DNA of 64,000 nucleotides from Clostridiisalibacter paucivorans DSM 22131 (GTDB lineage Bacteria; Bacillota; Clostridia; Tissierellales; Clostridiisalibacteraceae), in assembly GCF_000620125.1 (NCBI RefSeq), contig NZ_JHVL01000014.1, positions 17,254-81,253 on the forward strand, given 5' to 3'. Under the pieces are notes generated by a model that was not told the DNA's origin, did not search any database, and saw only the letters and a program-made list of their open reading frames with translations. Positions 47,079 through 56,279 of the stretch are shown here, piece by piece. A program made the translations under genes and the position numbers. The first letter of the stretch is position 1. Every line of letters begins with the position of its first letter.

Positions 47079-48194
47079 ATGAAAAATAATTTATTGGGCA
47101 TTAAAGTTCCCATAGACAAGTGTACAAGTGGCATGAAGGTCATATCTGATGTAAAAGATGAATTTGGATTTATACTAACAGTTTCAGGCACGATATTAAA
47201 TGAAAAAATAATAGAAAGACTTAAGAATAGGGGAATAGAAAGTGTTTTAATACATAACAAAGATGTTGAGGGGATTTTCGATTTATTGGATGATGAATCA
47301 GAAGATGTAAATTTTATGAATATAGAAATAAAACCTTCAACTCCTGAAATAGATATAGAGAGTAATAGTGTATATAAAAGTAGCCTAAGGATTATGGATA
47401 AGATTATGGATCAAGTAAAGGATTCTGGCAAATTAGATGTAAAAAAGGTTAAAGGCATAATGGTTCCATTATTTAATGAGATAGTTAGCAAGAATAATAT
47501 ATTGTATTGTTTAGAAATATTAAAAAATAAAAGTGTCTCGTCTTATTCCCATAGTGTCAATGTAGCTATACTATCAGGATTATTGGGAAAATGGATGGAA
47601 CTTGATAAAATGCAAATTTTAAACCTTATAGAGGGTGGATTGCTTCATGATATAGGAAAGTATAAGATGCCTATAAATATTATAAATAAAAAGGAATATA
47701 CCGAATCAGATATGAAATTATTGGAAAAACATCCTATACTGGGATATAAATTTGTATTAAGAATGAAAGATATATCTATAGATGTAAAAAAAATAATATT
47801 GGGGCATCATGAAAATTGTGATGGTACAGGATATCCCTTTGGCATAATTAGGGAACAAATGTCTTTAGAAACTAGGATAATTTCCGTAGTAGACAGATTT
47901 GATAATATATATGCTCGCAATAATAATGACAGTGACAATATAAATATTTTTACTGCTTTAGAAAGACTGTATAAAGAAGAATTTACTAAACTAGACTATC
48001 AACCCTTAGAAATTTTTGTAAGAAATATGCTTTGGAATCATATTGGGCGATATATATATTTGAATGATGATAGAATAGGAGAAGTTGTTTTTATAAATAA
48101 TATGGCAAAGTTTAAGCCATTAATAAGGGTAGATGAGGGTATAATAGACCTTTCATCGGAAGATAAAGTAAAGATTAATAAAATTATACAATAA
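47079..48194 (+). CDS. HD-GYP domain protein (probable c-di-GMP phosphodiesterase)
   Basis: 371 residues from ATG 47079 (SD GGGGTG; an ATG at 47064 is upstream of the SD). The N-terminal part (about 1-85) resembles the DUF3391-like segment before many HD-GYP domains (IDKCTSGMKVISDVKDEFGF). The HD-GYP domain runs about 135-330: HSVNVAILSG, LLHDIGKYKMP (H190, D191), KHPILGYK, HHENCDGTGYPFG. The metal ligands and the GYP motif are intact, so c-di-GMP hydrolysis is likely. Single gene between two terminators. Confidence 0.92.
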   Translation: MKNNLLGIKVPIDKCTSGMKVISDVKDEFGFILTVSGTILNEKIIERLKNRGIESVLIHNKDVEGIFDLLDDESEDVNFMNIEIKPSTPEIDIESNSVYKSSLRIMDKIMDQVKDSGKLDVKKVKGIMVPLFNEIVSKNNILYCLEILKNKSVSSYSHSVNVAILSGLLGKWMELDKMQILNLIEGGLLHDIGKYKMPINIINKKEYTESDMKLLEKHPILGYKFVLRMKDISIDVKKIILGHHENCDGTGYPFGIIREQMSLETRIISVVDRFDNIYARNNNDSDNINIFTALERLYKEEFTKLDYQPLEIFVRNMLWNHIGRYIYLNDDRIGEVVFINNMAKFKPLIRVDEGIIDLSSEDKVKINKIIQ

Positions 48195-48210
48195 AATATA
48201 AGTTTTACAT

Positions 48211-48245
48211 AAAGTGAAATCCTGTCAGGATTTCACTTTATTTTT
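48211..48245. terminator. terminator
   Basis: 14-bp arms AAAGTGAAATCCTG / CAGGATTTCACTTT around one T, followed by ATTTTTAT. Confidence 0.9.
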
Positions 48246-48264
48246 ATAAATAAATATATTTATT

Positions 48265-48293
48265 ACCTTAAATTATGTTATATTAAGAACGAA
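48265..48293 (+). promoter_or_regulatory. candidate sigma-I promoter upstream of sigI
   Basis: ACCTTAAAT (48265-48273) and CGAATATAT (48290-48298) lie 22 bases apart counting from ACC to CGAA. The known sigma-I pattern has an ACCCC-like -35 and a CGAA-like -10. A similar pair precedes the SLH gene at 50063. Suggestive only; the -35 is weak. Confidence 0.35.
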
Positions 48294-48331
48294 TATATCT
48301 AATATAGATATTGCCTTAATGGGGTGAGAAG

Positions 48332-49027
48332 ATGTTTTTCAAAAACAATTTGGAAAAAAGAGTAAATAAAGCAAAAACTAATGAGAAAGAAATGAATAAA
48401 TTACTAGAAGAATATAGACCTTTTATAATGAGTGTGATTACTAAAAGGTGTGGTAGATATATAGAATATGGAAAAGATGATGAAGTGACAATAGGAATGA
48501 TGGCTTTCAAAGAAGCTATTGAATCCTTTGATGAAAGTAAGGGCAAGTTTTTAAGTTTTGCCAATAGAGTTATAAATTCAAGACTTATAGATTATTATAG
48601 GGCTAATAATAGAGATAAAAAAGAACTTTTGATACTATCCGATGAAGATATAAATTATAGATATGAGATGAAAGAAGCTATGATTCAATATAAAAGTACT
48701 AATGAAAATGAAAGTAGAAAAAGAGAGATAGAGGAATTTAAACAGGAATTATATAAATGGGGAATTACATTTCATAGGCTAATGGAGGTTTCTCCAAAGC
48801 ATAAAAAACTTAGAGAAACATATAAAAATATGGCACTATGTATAATAGATAATCAAGAATTATTGGATCATTTGATAAAAACTAATAGACTCCCAATAAA
48901 AGAAATAGAAAAATATATGAATATACATCGAAAAAAAATTGAAAGGGGTCGAATATATATAATAGCATTAATAATAATTTTAACGGGAGATTATCCTCAT
49001 ATAAAAGAATACATTGAATGGAGGTGA
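48332..49027 (+). CDS. sigI: RNA polymerase sigma factor SigI
   Basis: 231 residues, SD GGGGTGAGAAG. Sigma-70-like region 2 at about 20-95 (NKLLEEYRPFIMSVITKRCGRYIEYGKDDE, GMMAFKEAIESFDESKGKFLSFANRVINSRLIDYYR) and the SigI-specific C-terminal domain (FKQELYKWGITFHRLMEVSPKH...IHRKKIERGRIYIIALIIILTGDYPH). SigI factors respond to heat or, in cellulolytic clostridia, to extracellular polysaccharides through RsgI. It ends 5 bases before the RsgI start, with the RsgI SD (GGAGGTGAG) inside its last codons, so the pair is coupled. Confidence 0.95.
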   Translation: MFFKNNLEKRVNKAKTNEKEMNKLLEEYRPFIMSVITKRCGRYIEYGKDDEVTIGMMAFKEAIESFDESKGKFLSFANRVINSRLIDYYRANNRDKKELLILSDEDINYRYEMKEAMIQYKSTNENESRKREIEEFKQELYKWGITFHRLMEVSPKHKKLRETYKNMALCIIDNQELLDHLIKTNRLPIKEIEKYMNIHRKKIERGRIYIIALIIILTGDYPHIKEYIEWR

Positions 49028-49032
49028 GAGCT

Positions 49033-50055
49033 ATGAAGGGCATATTATTAGAAAAAGAGGGCAATACAGGCATTGTACTGACAAATAGTGGTGAATTTGT
49101 AAAGGCAGAAGGGCTAGACTCCCATTATGTAATTGGAGATGAAGTCATATTTAAAAATAGACATAGACATAGACATATAAGAAAAATTATGGTGGCAGCT
49201 GCTGTATTAATATTTTTATTTACTGGATCGTTAGGAATTTATGGATATAGTTCTTCTTTTGGATATGTGAATGTGGACATAAATCCCAGTATTGAAATTG
49301 GTTATAATATGTTTAAAAGGGTTAATTCCATCAAAGGATTAAATGATGATGGAGAAAAATTAGTAAATGTAATTGAAGATTATAAAAATAAGTCTGTAAC
49401 AGAAGTATTAGACATGATAATTGATTTATCAATAAAAGAAAATTATATAAAAAGAGAACAAAAGAATGTGATATTGGTTACTGTGACTAATGATAGGATA
49501 AAGATAGATGAAGAGGAAATAGTAAAGTCTGTAGAAAGACATATTAATGAGAATAAAGTGTCGGCTGAAATCATAGAAGTAAAAGGTGATGATGAGTTAT
49601 ATAAAGAAGCTCAACAGCATAATACTTCTCCAGGCAAATTGAAGCTTATAAAGAATTTAGAAAAAGAAGAGAAGGGTATAGATAAATACAAGGATAAGAA
49701 TATTAAGGAAATATATGAAAAAATAAATAAAAAAGATAATAAGACTAAAGAACAAAAAATAAAAAAAGAATCAAAAGATGAAGAAAAGAGGATAAAGCAG
49801 GAGATAAAAAGGACAAAGAAAGAGAACAAAAAAGAAAATAAGGAGATATTAAAAAAAAGCAATAATGGCAACATTAAAAACAAAGATGTAAAGAAAGAAA
49901 TAAAAGACAATAAAAAAGTTAATAACAAAAAAGAAAAGGAAGAAAAGATTAAAAATAAAGAAAAACAAGTTAAAGACAAAGCAAAAGATAAACCAAAAGA
50001 AGCCAAAAAGAAAAAAGCACACCCTATTAAAAAAGATAAAAAAAATAAAAAATAA
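49033..50055 (+). CDS. rsgI: anti-sigma-I factor RsgI
   Basis: 340 residues from ATG 49033 (SD GGAGGTGAG; an ATG at 49018 overlaps sigI and the SD). The N-terminal RsgI domain (about 1-50; KGILLEKEGNTGIVLTNSGEF, YVIGDEVIFK) binds SigI in the cytosol. One TM at about 57-75, then a conserved extracellular segment (VNVDINPSIEIGYN) found in autoproteolysed RsgI proteins. The last approximately 150 residues are a Lys/Glu-rich low-complexity tail with no carbohydrate-binding module, so it probably interacts with wall polymers. Role of the tail is inferred. Confidence 0.94.
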   Translation: MKGILLEKEGNTGIVLTNSGEFVKAEGLDSHYVIGDEVIFKNRHRHRHIRKIMVAAAVLIFLFTGSLGIYGYSSSFGYVNVDINPSIEIGYNMFKRVNSIKGLNDDGEKLVNVIEDYKNKSVTEVLDMIIDLSIKENYIKREQKNVILVTVTNDRIKIDEEEIVKSVERHINENKVSAEIIEVKGDDELYKEAQQHNTSPGKLKLIKNLEKEEKGIDKYKDKNIKEIYEKINKKDNKTKEQKIKKESKDEEKRIKQEIKRTKKENKKENKEILKKSNNGNIKNKDVKKEIKDNKKVNNKKEKEEKIKNKEKQVKDKAKDKPKEAKKKKAHPIKKDKKNKK

Positions 50056-50062
50056 TTGAAAC

Positions 50063-50090
50063 ACCCCAAATAGTTATATATATTGTCGTA
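50063..50090 (+). promoter_or_regulatory. candidate sigma-I promoter upstream of the SLH gene
   Basis: ACCCCAAAT (50063-50071) then CGTATATAT (50087-50095), 21 bases between ACC and CGTA. The -35 is close to the ACCCC of known sigma-I promoters. It lies directly between rsgI and the SLH gene. Mapping of the 5' end is needed. Confidence 0.4.
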
Positions 50091-50127
50091 TATATATAGT
50101 GAAGAAATAAAAAAGGAGGTAGATAAA

Positions 50128-51750
50128 ATGAAAAAAATAGTTTCAAGTGTATTAGTTTTTATGTTAACTGTAGGAGCGGTTGGGTCGTTAGGTTATGCAG
50201 CACCAAAACATAAAGGGTGGTTGCCACCAGGACAGGCAAAAAAGCATTTTATGCCATATGGAATATCAAAAAAGGTATTTGATGATATAGATGGATATGA
50301 TTGGGCAAAAAAGGCTATAGAAAGTATGAAATTGAAGGGACTAATTAAAGGTGAAAAAGAGGGTATATTTAATCCAAGCAAATCTGTTTCAAAATTGGAA
50401 ACAATAATCATGGCTTTAAGAGTAATGGGGTATGAGGATGAGGCATATAATATAAAAGATTTGCCTGATGAATATTCAGGAGAAAGAATAGACCAGTGGG
50501 CAAGGGGATATGTGACAATAGCCTACGAAAAGGGGATATTAGACGATGTAGATATGATGTATTTTGTGCCCTCTGAATCTGCTAAAAGATATGAAGTTGC
50601 TAAATATATAATTAGGGCTATAGGGTATGAAGACGAGGCAGAAGAGCATATGGATGAAGAATTGGATTTTACAGATGCATCTATGATTCCACAAGGGGCC
50701 ATAGGGTATATATATATGACTAATGAGTTAGAGCTTATGATGGGAGATAGTAAAGATAGATTTAACCCAATGGGGACATTAAATAGGGCAGAGATGGCAG
50801 TATTGTTTTCAAGGTTAGATGAAAAAGTAGACAGTGATGTTGATAAAGATGAATGGACAGGAAATGTATATGAAATAGATGACGATTATATAAAAATAAA
50901 GGTATATGGAAATATAAAGAAGTTCGAGGTAGATGATGATGTAATAGTATATGATGACAATAAAAGGGTAAGATATAATGACATAGAAGAAGATGATATA
51001 GTAAAATTAACTATTGATGATGATGAAGTTGTATATATAGAAATAATAGAAGATGAAGATGAAGACAATGTAATTTCAACATACAGGGGAGAGGTTATAA
51101 ACATAAATAAGAATCATCCAGAAGCTATACAAATAGAAGTAAGGAATATGTCTGTTATGTTCTATGTATTAGATGATGTAGATGTCATTTTTGAAGATGA
51201 AAAAGGAGATTTTGACGATATAGAAGAAGATGATGAAGTAAAACTATATGTAGATAGAAACAATAAAGTAAGAAAGATAATAGTAGATAGAGATTTAGAT
51301 GAAGACAATGAAGATAAGGAATATGAAGTAAAGGGTAGAATAACTGATTTAGATTTGGTAGGCACATATCATATGGAAATAGATGATGACAAATATAAAA
51401 TATCTAAGGATGCAGATATAGAAATAGAAGATGAAAGAAATAAGTTTGAAAATTTAGCAATAGGGATGAAAGTAGAAGTTAAAATAGATGATGAAGAAAT
51501 AATAGATATAGAAGCAGAATGGGATGAATTAGAAATAGAAGGCGAAATTAAAAGTATAAAATATGTATCTGATGGAATAGAAATAGCTATTGAAGATGAT
51601 GACGATACTTACAAATATATATTAGATAAGGATGTTGAGATAGAGATAGATGACGATGATAAAGACGAAAGGGATTTGGAAGTTGGTCAATATGGGGAAT
51701 TTGAGATAGTTAAAAATAAGATAGTAAAAATAGATATAGAAGAAGATTAA
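50128..51750 (+). CDS. S-layer homology protein with acidic repeat domain
   Basis: 540 residues from ATG 50128 (SD AAGGAGG; the frame opens at 50083 without one). Signal peptide (KKIVSSVLVFMLTVGAVGSLGYAA), then three SLH domains at about 45-225 (FNPSKSVSKLETIIMALRVM, PSESAKRYEVAKYIIRAIGY, FNPMGTLNRAEMAVLFSRL) that anchor it to wall polymers. The rest (about 235-540) is extremely acidic and built of four loosely repeated approximately 75-residue beta units (GxVxxI...DDVxIxxD...DDIEEDDxVxL). Possibly Ca2+-binding. Follows sigI/rsgI and may be a target of it. Confidence 0.88.
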   Translation: MKKIVSSVLVFMLTVGAVGSLGYAAPKHKGWLPPGQAKKHFMPYGISKKVFDDIDGYDWAKKAIESMKLKGLIKGEKEGIFNPSKSVSKLETIIMALRVMGYEDEAYNIKDLPDEYSGERIDQWARGYVTIAYEKGILDDVDMMYFVPSESAKRYEVAKYIIRAIGYEDEAEEHMDEELDFTDASMIPQGAIGYIYMTNELELMMGDSKDRFNPMGTLNRAEMAVLFSRLDEKVDSDVDKDEWTGNVYEIDDDYIKIKVYGNIKKFEVDDDVIVYDDNKRVRYNDIEEDDIVKLTIDDDEVVYIEIIEDEDEDNVISTYRGEVININKNHPEAIQIEVRNMSVMFYVLDDVDVIFEDEKGDFDDIEEDDEVKLYVDRNNKVRKIIVDRDLDEDNEDKEYEVKGRITDLDLVGTYHMEIDDDKYKISKDADIEIEDERNKFENLAIGMKVEVKIDDEEIIDIEAEWDELEIEGEIKSIKYVSDGIEIAIEDDDDTYKYILDKDVEIEIDDDDKDERDLEVGQYGEFEIVKNKIVKIDIEED

Positions 51751-51774
51751 AGGACTCCTTAGGGAGTTCTTTTT
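51751..51774 (+). terminator. terminator
   Basis: AGGACTCC / GGAGTTCT (one G-U pair) with a short loop and a T-run, immediately after the SLH stop. Confidence 0.8.
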
Positions 51775-51866
51775 ATATGCTTTTAGATTTTGGCAATATG
51801 GTATATAATTTAGTATATGAGTAATTAGATTACTGATATATTATTTAATGTAGGGAGATGATATGT

Positions 51867-52718
51867 ATGGGAATAAAAATTATAACTGATAGTGGTTGTG
51901 ATTTACCTAAGGAAATAATTAATGAATATGATATAGATGTATTGCCCCTTATAGTATATTTAGATGGTAATGAGTATCTAGATGGTGATACAATTGAATC
52001 TAAAATGCTATATAAGGGTATGAGGGAAGGCAAAGTATTTAAAACTGCACAGATACCAGCTAGTAAATTTAAAGAGGTATTTACAAAATATGCTGAAGAA
52101 AATCAAGAATGTATATATATTGCATTCTCTTCAGGGTTGTCTGGTACATACCAAACATCTGAACTTATAAAAACTGAGATAATGGAAGAATATCCTGAAT
52201 TTAAAATTGACATAGTAGATTCAAAGGCTGCATCTATGGGATTTGGACTTATCGTTTATCATGCAGCAAAGATGGCCAAAGAGGGAAAGAATAGAGAAGA
52301 GATACTTGAGACAATAATAAATGATGTTGAGCATATGGAGCATGTATTTACAGTAGATGATTTGGAATATTTGTATAGAGGAGGAAGGGTTAGTAAGACA
52401 GCAGCTCTAGTAGGAGGTCTATTAAATGTAAAGCCTATATTAGATGTTCAGGATGGAAAATTGATTCCCATTGAAAAGGCCAGGGGAAAAAATAAAGTTA
52501 TAAAAAGAATTGTGGAAATAATGGAAGAACGGGGTAATAATATTGGGAGTCAAGTCATAGGAATAAGTCATGGAGATGATTTAGATACTGCACTAAAAGT
52601 AAAAGATATGATATCAGAAAAATATGATTGTAAGGAATTTATAATAAATATGATTGGATGTGCTATAGGAGCCCATTCTGGTCCTGGAACATTGGCATTA
52701 TTCTTTTTGAATGAATAG
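51867..52718 (+). CDS. DegV-family fatty-acid-binding protein
   Basis: 283 residues from ATG 51867 (SD AGGGAGATGAT; an ATG at 51858 lies within it). N-terminal IKIITDSGCDLPKEI with the conserved SGLSGTYQTS at about 88-97 and DSKAASMGFGL match DegV/FakB-like proteins that bind a fatty acid acyl chain. C-terminal part has YLYRGGRVSKTAALVGGLLNVKPIL and HSGPGTLALFF, both typical. Probably presents fatty acids to FakA-type kinases; no FakA homolog is present in the window. Confidence 0.93.
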   Translation: MGIKIITDSGCDLPKEIINEYDIDVLPLIVYLDGNEYLDGDTIESKMLYKGMREGKVFKTAQIPASKFKEVFTKYAEENQECIYIAFSSGLSGTYQTSELIKTEIMEEYPEFKIDIVDSKAASMGFGLIVYHAAKMAKEGKNREEILETIINDVEHMEHVFTVDDLEYLYRGGRVSKTAALVGGLLNVKPILDVQDGKLIPIEKARGKNKVIKRIVEIMEERGNNIGSQVIGISHGDDLDTALKVKDMISEKYDCKEFIINMIGCAIGAHSGPGTLALFFLNE

Positions 52719-52786
52719 ATAGATGATAGTTATCTCTCAGTCTAATGATTAAAGATATCAAAAGAGTTACTGATTTTGTAAAAAAT

Positions 52787-52879
52787 AGTTAGTAGTTCAT
52801 AGTAGTAGCTAGTAGTTGATGGTGGAAATCCTATGGATTTCATCATTAAACTACTAACTATTTACTATTACCTACTAAT
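52787..52879. repeat. dispersed hairpin repeat, copy 5
   Basis: AGTTAGTAGTTCATAGTAGT... with exact core GGAAATCC-TAT-GGATTTC and right arm ACTACTAAC-TATTTACTATT-ACCTACTAATT, ending in TTTTTAC. It lies 69 bases after the degV stop, so it may serve as its terminator. Confidence 0.85.
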
Positions 52880-52965
52880 TTTTACTTTATACCTTTATTA
52901 ACAAGCTGAGAGACAATGAGTCATCTTTTTTTTTGAAAAATAATTTAAAAATATACTTAAAATAG

Positions 52966-52994
52966 TTGATAAATATTTAACAATACAATATACT
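52966..52994 (+). promoter_or_regulatory. promoter of the hydrogenase module
   Basis: TTGATA (52966-52971), 17-base spacer, TATACT (52989-52994), about 115 bases before the first gene of the sensory hydrogenase operon. The rest of the leader shows no recognised structure. Confidence 0.55.
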
Positions 52995-53110
52995 TATATA
53001 TATAATATATAGTATTGAGATAATAATATGTAGCTTAAACATTGTAAAAATTCTGAAATATTCAATTGAAGTTATTGTTAAAAATATAACTAAAATGGGG
53101 GAATGATACT

Positions 53111-53353
53111 GTGATAACAATTAATGTTTGTATCGGAAGTGCGTGTCATTTGAAAGGTTCCTATGATGTAATAAAGAAGATGCAACAAATAATAAAAGAC
53201 AGAAATATGGAAGATAAAGTAACTGTAAAGGCAGCCTTTTGTTTAGGAGAATGCACTAATGCTGTATCAGTAAAGGTAGATGATGACCCTATAAGATCTG
53301 TAAATGAGGGTACAGTAGAAGATTTTTTCAATAGATATATTGTTGAGAGGTGA
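53111..53353 (+). CDS. thioredoxin-like [2Fe-2S] protein (NuoE/HydC type)
   Basis: 80 residues, GTG start. Cysteines C7 and C12 (CIGSAC, C-x4-C) and C44 and C48 (CLGEC, C-x3-C) are the exact pattern of thioredoxin-like 2Fe-2S ferredoxins. It would pass electrons to or from the sensory hydrogenase encoded immediately after it; the SD of that gene lies in its final codons. Small NuoE-like subunits commonly accompany group-C hydrogenases. Confidence 0.9.
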   Translation: MITINVCIGSACHLKGSYDVIKKMQQIIKDRNMEDKVTVKAAFCLGECTNAVSVKVDDDPIRSVNEGTVEDFFNRYIVER

Positions 53354-53359
53354 TTGTCT

Positions 53360-55090
53360 ATGAAATTTATTGATTTTGATAAAGATAAATGCAATAATTG
53401 TTATAAATGTTTAAGAACATGTCCTTCTAAAGCAATAACAATACTAGAGCATCATGCGGAAATAGTAGATGATGTATGTATATACTGTGGTAAATGTCAA
53501 GTTATATGTCCTCAAGGGGCACTTAGTATAAAGGATGATGTCAGTAAGGTAAAGGATGCTATAAGAGATAATAAAAAAGTCATAGCTACTGTTGCGCCAT
53601 CATTTGTAGGGGCATTTGATATGGATAACCCTAAACAGATTGTAACAGGATTAAAAAATTTGGGATTTGATATAGTTGAAGAAACAGCTATAGGGGCAGA
53701 AATAGTTTTTGAGTACTATAAAAGATATATAAGGGAAGGCAAATATAAAAATATAATAACCACCAGTTGCCCATCTGCCAATTTAATTATAGAAAAATAT
53801 TATCCACAATTAGTAGAATATATGTTACCAGTAGTATCTCCTATGGTAGCACATGGAAAAATATTGAAACATATGTATGGTATGGATAGCTATGTAGTAT
53901 TCATAGGTCCTTGTCTTGCTAAAAAATCTGAGGCCGAGGATTTCCAACATAGTCAAATAATAGATGCAGTATTAAGTTTTGATGAATTGTCAGATTGGTT
54001 TGAAAATGAAGATATAATACTAAATCAATTATCTAATACCAAATTTGATGCAAATTCATATGAAGGTGGCAGTTCCTTTCCTATAGGAGGATTGGCTGAG
54101 AATTGTAAAACAGAGATAGAAAATGGTGGCTATGAATTGATACAAGTAAATGGAGTAGAAAGATGTAAAGAGATATTAGAATGTATACAAAATGAAGATA
54201 TAGAGGATATATGTGTAGAGTTAAATATTTGCGAAGGAAGTTGTGTTGATGGACCCGGCATGCCCAAAGATGGAGTAAATTACTATGTTAGGGAAAAAAA
54301 GGTTAAAAATTATGCCAAGTCTAAAGAAATCTGTGCGGATAAAGATTTAAGGGAATTACTAGAATGGGAAAAGGAGATAAGCTTTGAGAAGACCTATTTT
54401 AATAAAAGGGTAAAGAGGAAAAAGGCGACAGAAGAAGAATTACAAGAAATTTTGAGGAAAATGGGTAAACATGGTGAGGAAGATGAATTAAATTGTACTG
54501 CCTGTGGATATAGAACATGTAGAGAAAAGGCGGAGTCAGTATATGAAGGTATGTCAGAGATAAATATGTGTTTGCCATTTATGAGGGCAAAGGCAGAGAG
54601 TTTGAGAAATGTTATTTTTGAAAATAGTCCTAATATAATATTGATATTAGATGAAGAATTGAATGTAAAAGAGATGAATCCTGCTTCTGAAAGGATATTT
54701 AAGATAAAGGCTGAAAATATAATAGGAAAGCCTATAGCAATGATTATGGATGATAGTAAATTTAGAAAGGTAAAGGAAACTAAAAAGTGTCTAGTAGGGA
54801 TAAAGGTATATTATAAAGAGTATAACAAAGTAATGTTTGAAAATATATTGTATCTAGAAAAGGAAAATGTATTGATGGCAATAATGACCGATGTGACTTA
54901 TGAAGAAAAGAATAAAAAAGAACTGGCTAGGGTAAAAGAAGGAACATTAAATGCTGCACAGGAAGTAATAGAAAAACAAATGAGGGTTGCTCAAGAGATA
55001 GCTAGTTTGTTGGGAGAAACTACTGCTGAAACTAAAGTTACATTGACTAAGCTAAAAGAGATAGTTATCGGTGAAGAAGGTGATCTATGA
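53360..55090 (+). CDS. sensory [FeFe] hydrogenase with PAS domain (HydS-like)
   Basis: 576 residues from ATG 53360 (SD AGAGGTGA). Two 4Fe-4S ferredoxin motifs (C11, C14, C17, C21 and C40, C43, C46, C50); an H-cluster domain with TSCPSAN (C137), GPCLAKKSE (C185) and [10 protein letters not shown] (C291, C295); a 4Fe-4S motif CTACGYRTC (C379, C382, C387); and a PAS domain at about 415-520. In catalytic hydrogenases the first motif is TSCCP; here TSCPS has lost one Cys, as in group-C/D sensory enzymes. It is a probable H2 or redox sensor. It overlaps the phosphatase gene by 4 bases. Confidence 0.9.
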   Translation: MKFIDFDKDKCNNCYKCLRTCPSKAITILEHHAEIVDDVCIYCGKCQVICPQGALSIKDDVSKVKDAIRDNKKVIATVAPSFVGAFDMDNPKQIVTGLKNLGFDIVEETAIGAEIVFEYYKRYIREGKYKNIITTSCPSANLIIEKYYPQLVEYMLPVVSPMVAHGKILKHMYGMDSYVVFIGPCLAKKSEAEDFQHSQIIDAVLSFDELSDWFENEDIILNQLSNTKFDANSYEGGSSFPIGGLAENCKTEIENGGYELIQVNGVERCKEILECIQNEDIEDICVELNICEGSCVDGPGMPKDGVNYYVREKKVKNYAKSKEICADKDLRELLEWEKEISFEKTYFNKRVKRKKATEEELQEILRKMGKHGEEDELNCTACGYRTCREKAESVYEGMSEINMCLPFMRAKAESLRNVIFENSPNIILILDEELNVKEMNPASERIFKIKAENIIGKPIAMIMDDSKFRKVKETKKCLVGIKVYYKEYNKVMFENILYLEKENVLMAIMTDVTYEEKNKKELARVKEGTLNAAQEVIEKQMRVAQEIASLLGETTAETKVTLTKLKEIVIGEEGDL

Positions 55091-56262
55091 TGGATTTTTT
55101 TATAGATGTATCTTCCGATAGCTTGAATAAATATGGAGAGGAATTATGTGGAGATAAGGTAGAAGTTATAAGAACTGAGGATTCAATAATTATAGTGTTG
55201 GCTGATGGATTGGGAAGTGGTGTAAAGGCAAATATACTGGCTACATTGACAACTAAAATAGCAGGGACTATGTTAAAATCAGGAGTCAGTATATATGAAA
55301 CAGTGGATACTATAGCCAATACATTGCCAGTATGTAATGTTAGAAAGTTAGCATATTCTACCTTTGCCATAATTAAAATAGATAGTAATTATAATGCTTC
55401 AATATTTGAATATGATAATCCACCATTATTTTTCATAAGAAATGGAAAACATATAGAATTAAACAAAAGAGAAATCATAATGAACGATAAAAAGGTTAAA
55501 CAGAGTACTATTAGATTAGAAGAAGGAGACTGTGTAACACTGGTGAGTGATGGTGTTATACATGCTGGAGTAGGTGGTTTTTTGAACCTAGGATGGCAGT
55601 GGGGAAATGTGTGTAATTACATGGAGAGACAGTCTTATATGGAAAAATGTTCCAAAAATATTTCTAAAAATTTAATAGAAACTTGTAAATCTCTCTATGC
55701 AGATAAACCTGGTGATGATACTACTGCGGTTACTGTTAGAGTAAGAAAGGCTGAGTATATAGATTTATTTACTGGACCTCCAGAGGATAAAGAAGATGAT
55801 AATTTTGTGGTTAGACAGTTGATGAAAGGCAATGGCAAAAAGATTGTATGTGGGGGGACAGCAGCAAAAATAGTGTCAAGGGAATTGGATGAAGAACTAG
55901 TTGTAAATTTAGACTTTATAGACCCTGATGTACCACCCACAGCTAAAATCAACGGAATAGATTTGGTTACTGAAGGGGTTTTAACATTGAGTAAAACAGT
56001 GGAGAAGATAAAAAAGCATATAAATTTTTTCCATGATGAAAATACTGCATATATGCTAAAAGGAGAAGATGGTGCATCCAAATTAGCTAAAATCTTGATA
56101 GAGGACTGTACTCATTTGAATTTATGGGTTGGTAAAGCAGTAAATCCTGCTCATCAGAACCCTAGTTTGCCTATAGACTTGAGCATAAAATTAAAGGTGG
56201 TTAAGGAATTGGCTCAATTGATGGAAGGCATGGGTAAAATAACCAATATAACGTATATATAG
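55087..56262 (+). CDS. SpoIIE-type (PPM) protein phosphatase
   Basis: 391 residues; start ATG 55087 overlaps the upstream stop (ATGA; ATG 55090 is next). PPM/SpoIIE phosphatase domain at about 1-220: [20 protein letters not shown] and SDGVIHAGV (metal-binding aspartates), [15 protein letters not shown]-terminal region (about 225-391; [21 protein letters not shown]...) may be regulatory. It dephosphorylates a Ser/Thr-P protein in response to the upstream sensory hydrogenase. This pairing is a known architecture for group-C hydrogenases; the target protein is not visible here. Confidence 0.92.
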   Translation: MMDFFIDVSSDSLNKYGEELCGDKVEVIRTEDSIIIVLADGLGSGVKANILATLTTKIAGTMLKSGVSIYETVDTIANTLPVCNVRKLAYSTFAIIKIDSNYNASIFEYDNPPLFFIRNGKHIELNKREIIMNDKKVKQSTIRLEEGDCVTLVSDGVIHAGVGGFLNLGWQWGNVCNYMERQSYMEKCSKNISKNLIETCKSLYADKPGDDTTAVTVRVRKAEYIDLFTGPPEDKEDDNFVVRQLMKGNGKKIVCGGTAAKIVSRELDEELVVNLDFIDPDVPPTAKINGIDLVTEGVLTLSKTVEKIKKHINFFHDENTAYMLKGEDGASKLAKILIEDCTHLNLWVGKAVNPAHQNPSLPIDLSIKLKVVKELAQLMEGMGKITNITYI

Positions 56263-56279
56263 CACTGGAGGTGTAAATA

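Noticed and set aside
49611..50069. 152-residue minus-strand frame rich in Phe, Leu and Ser
   Set aside because: It is the complement of the Lys/Glu-rich RsgI tail; composition and lack of SD explain it.
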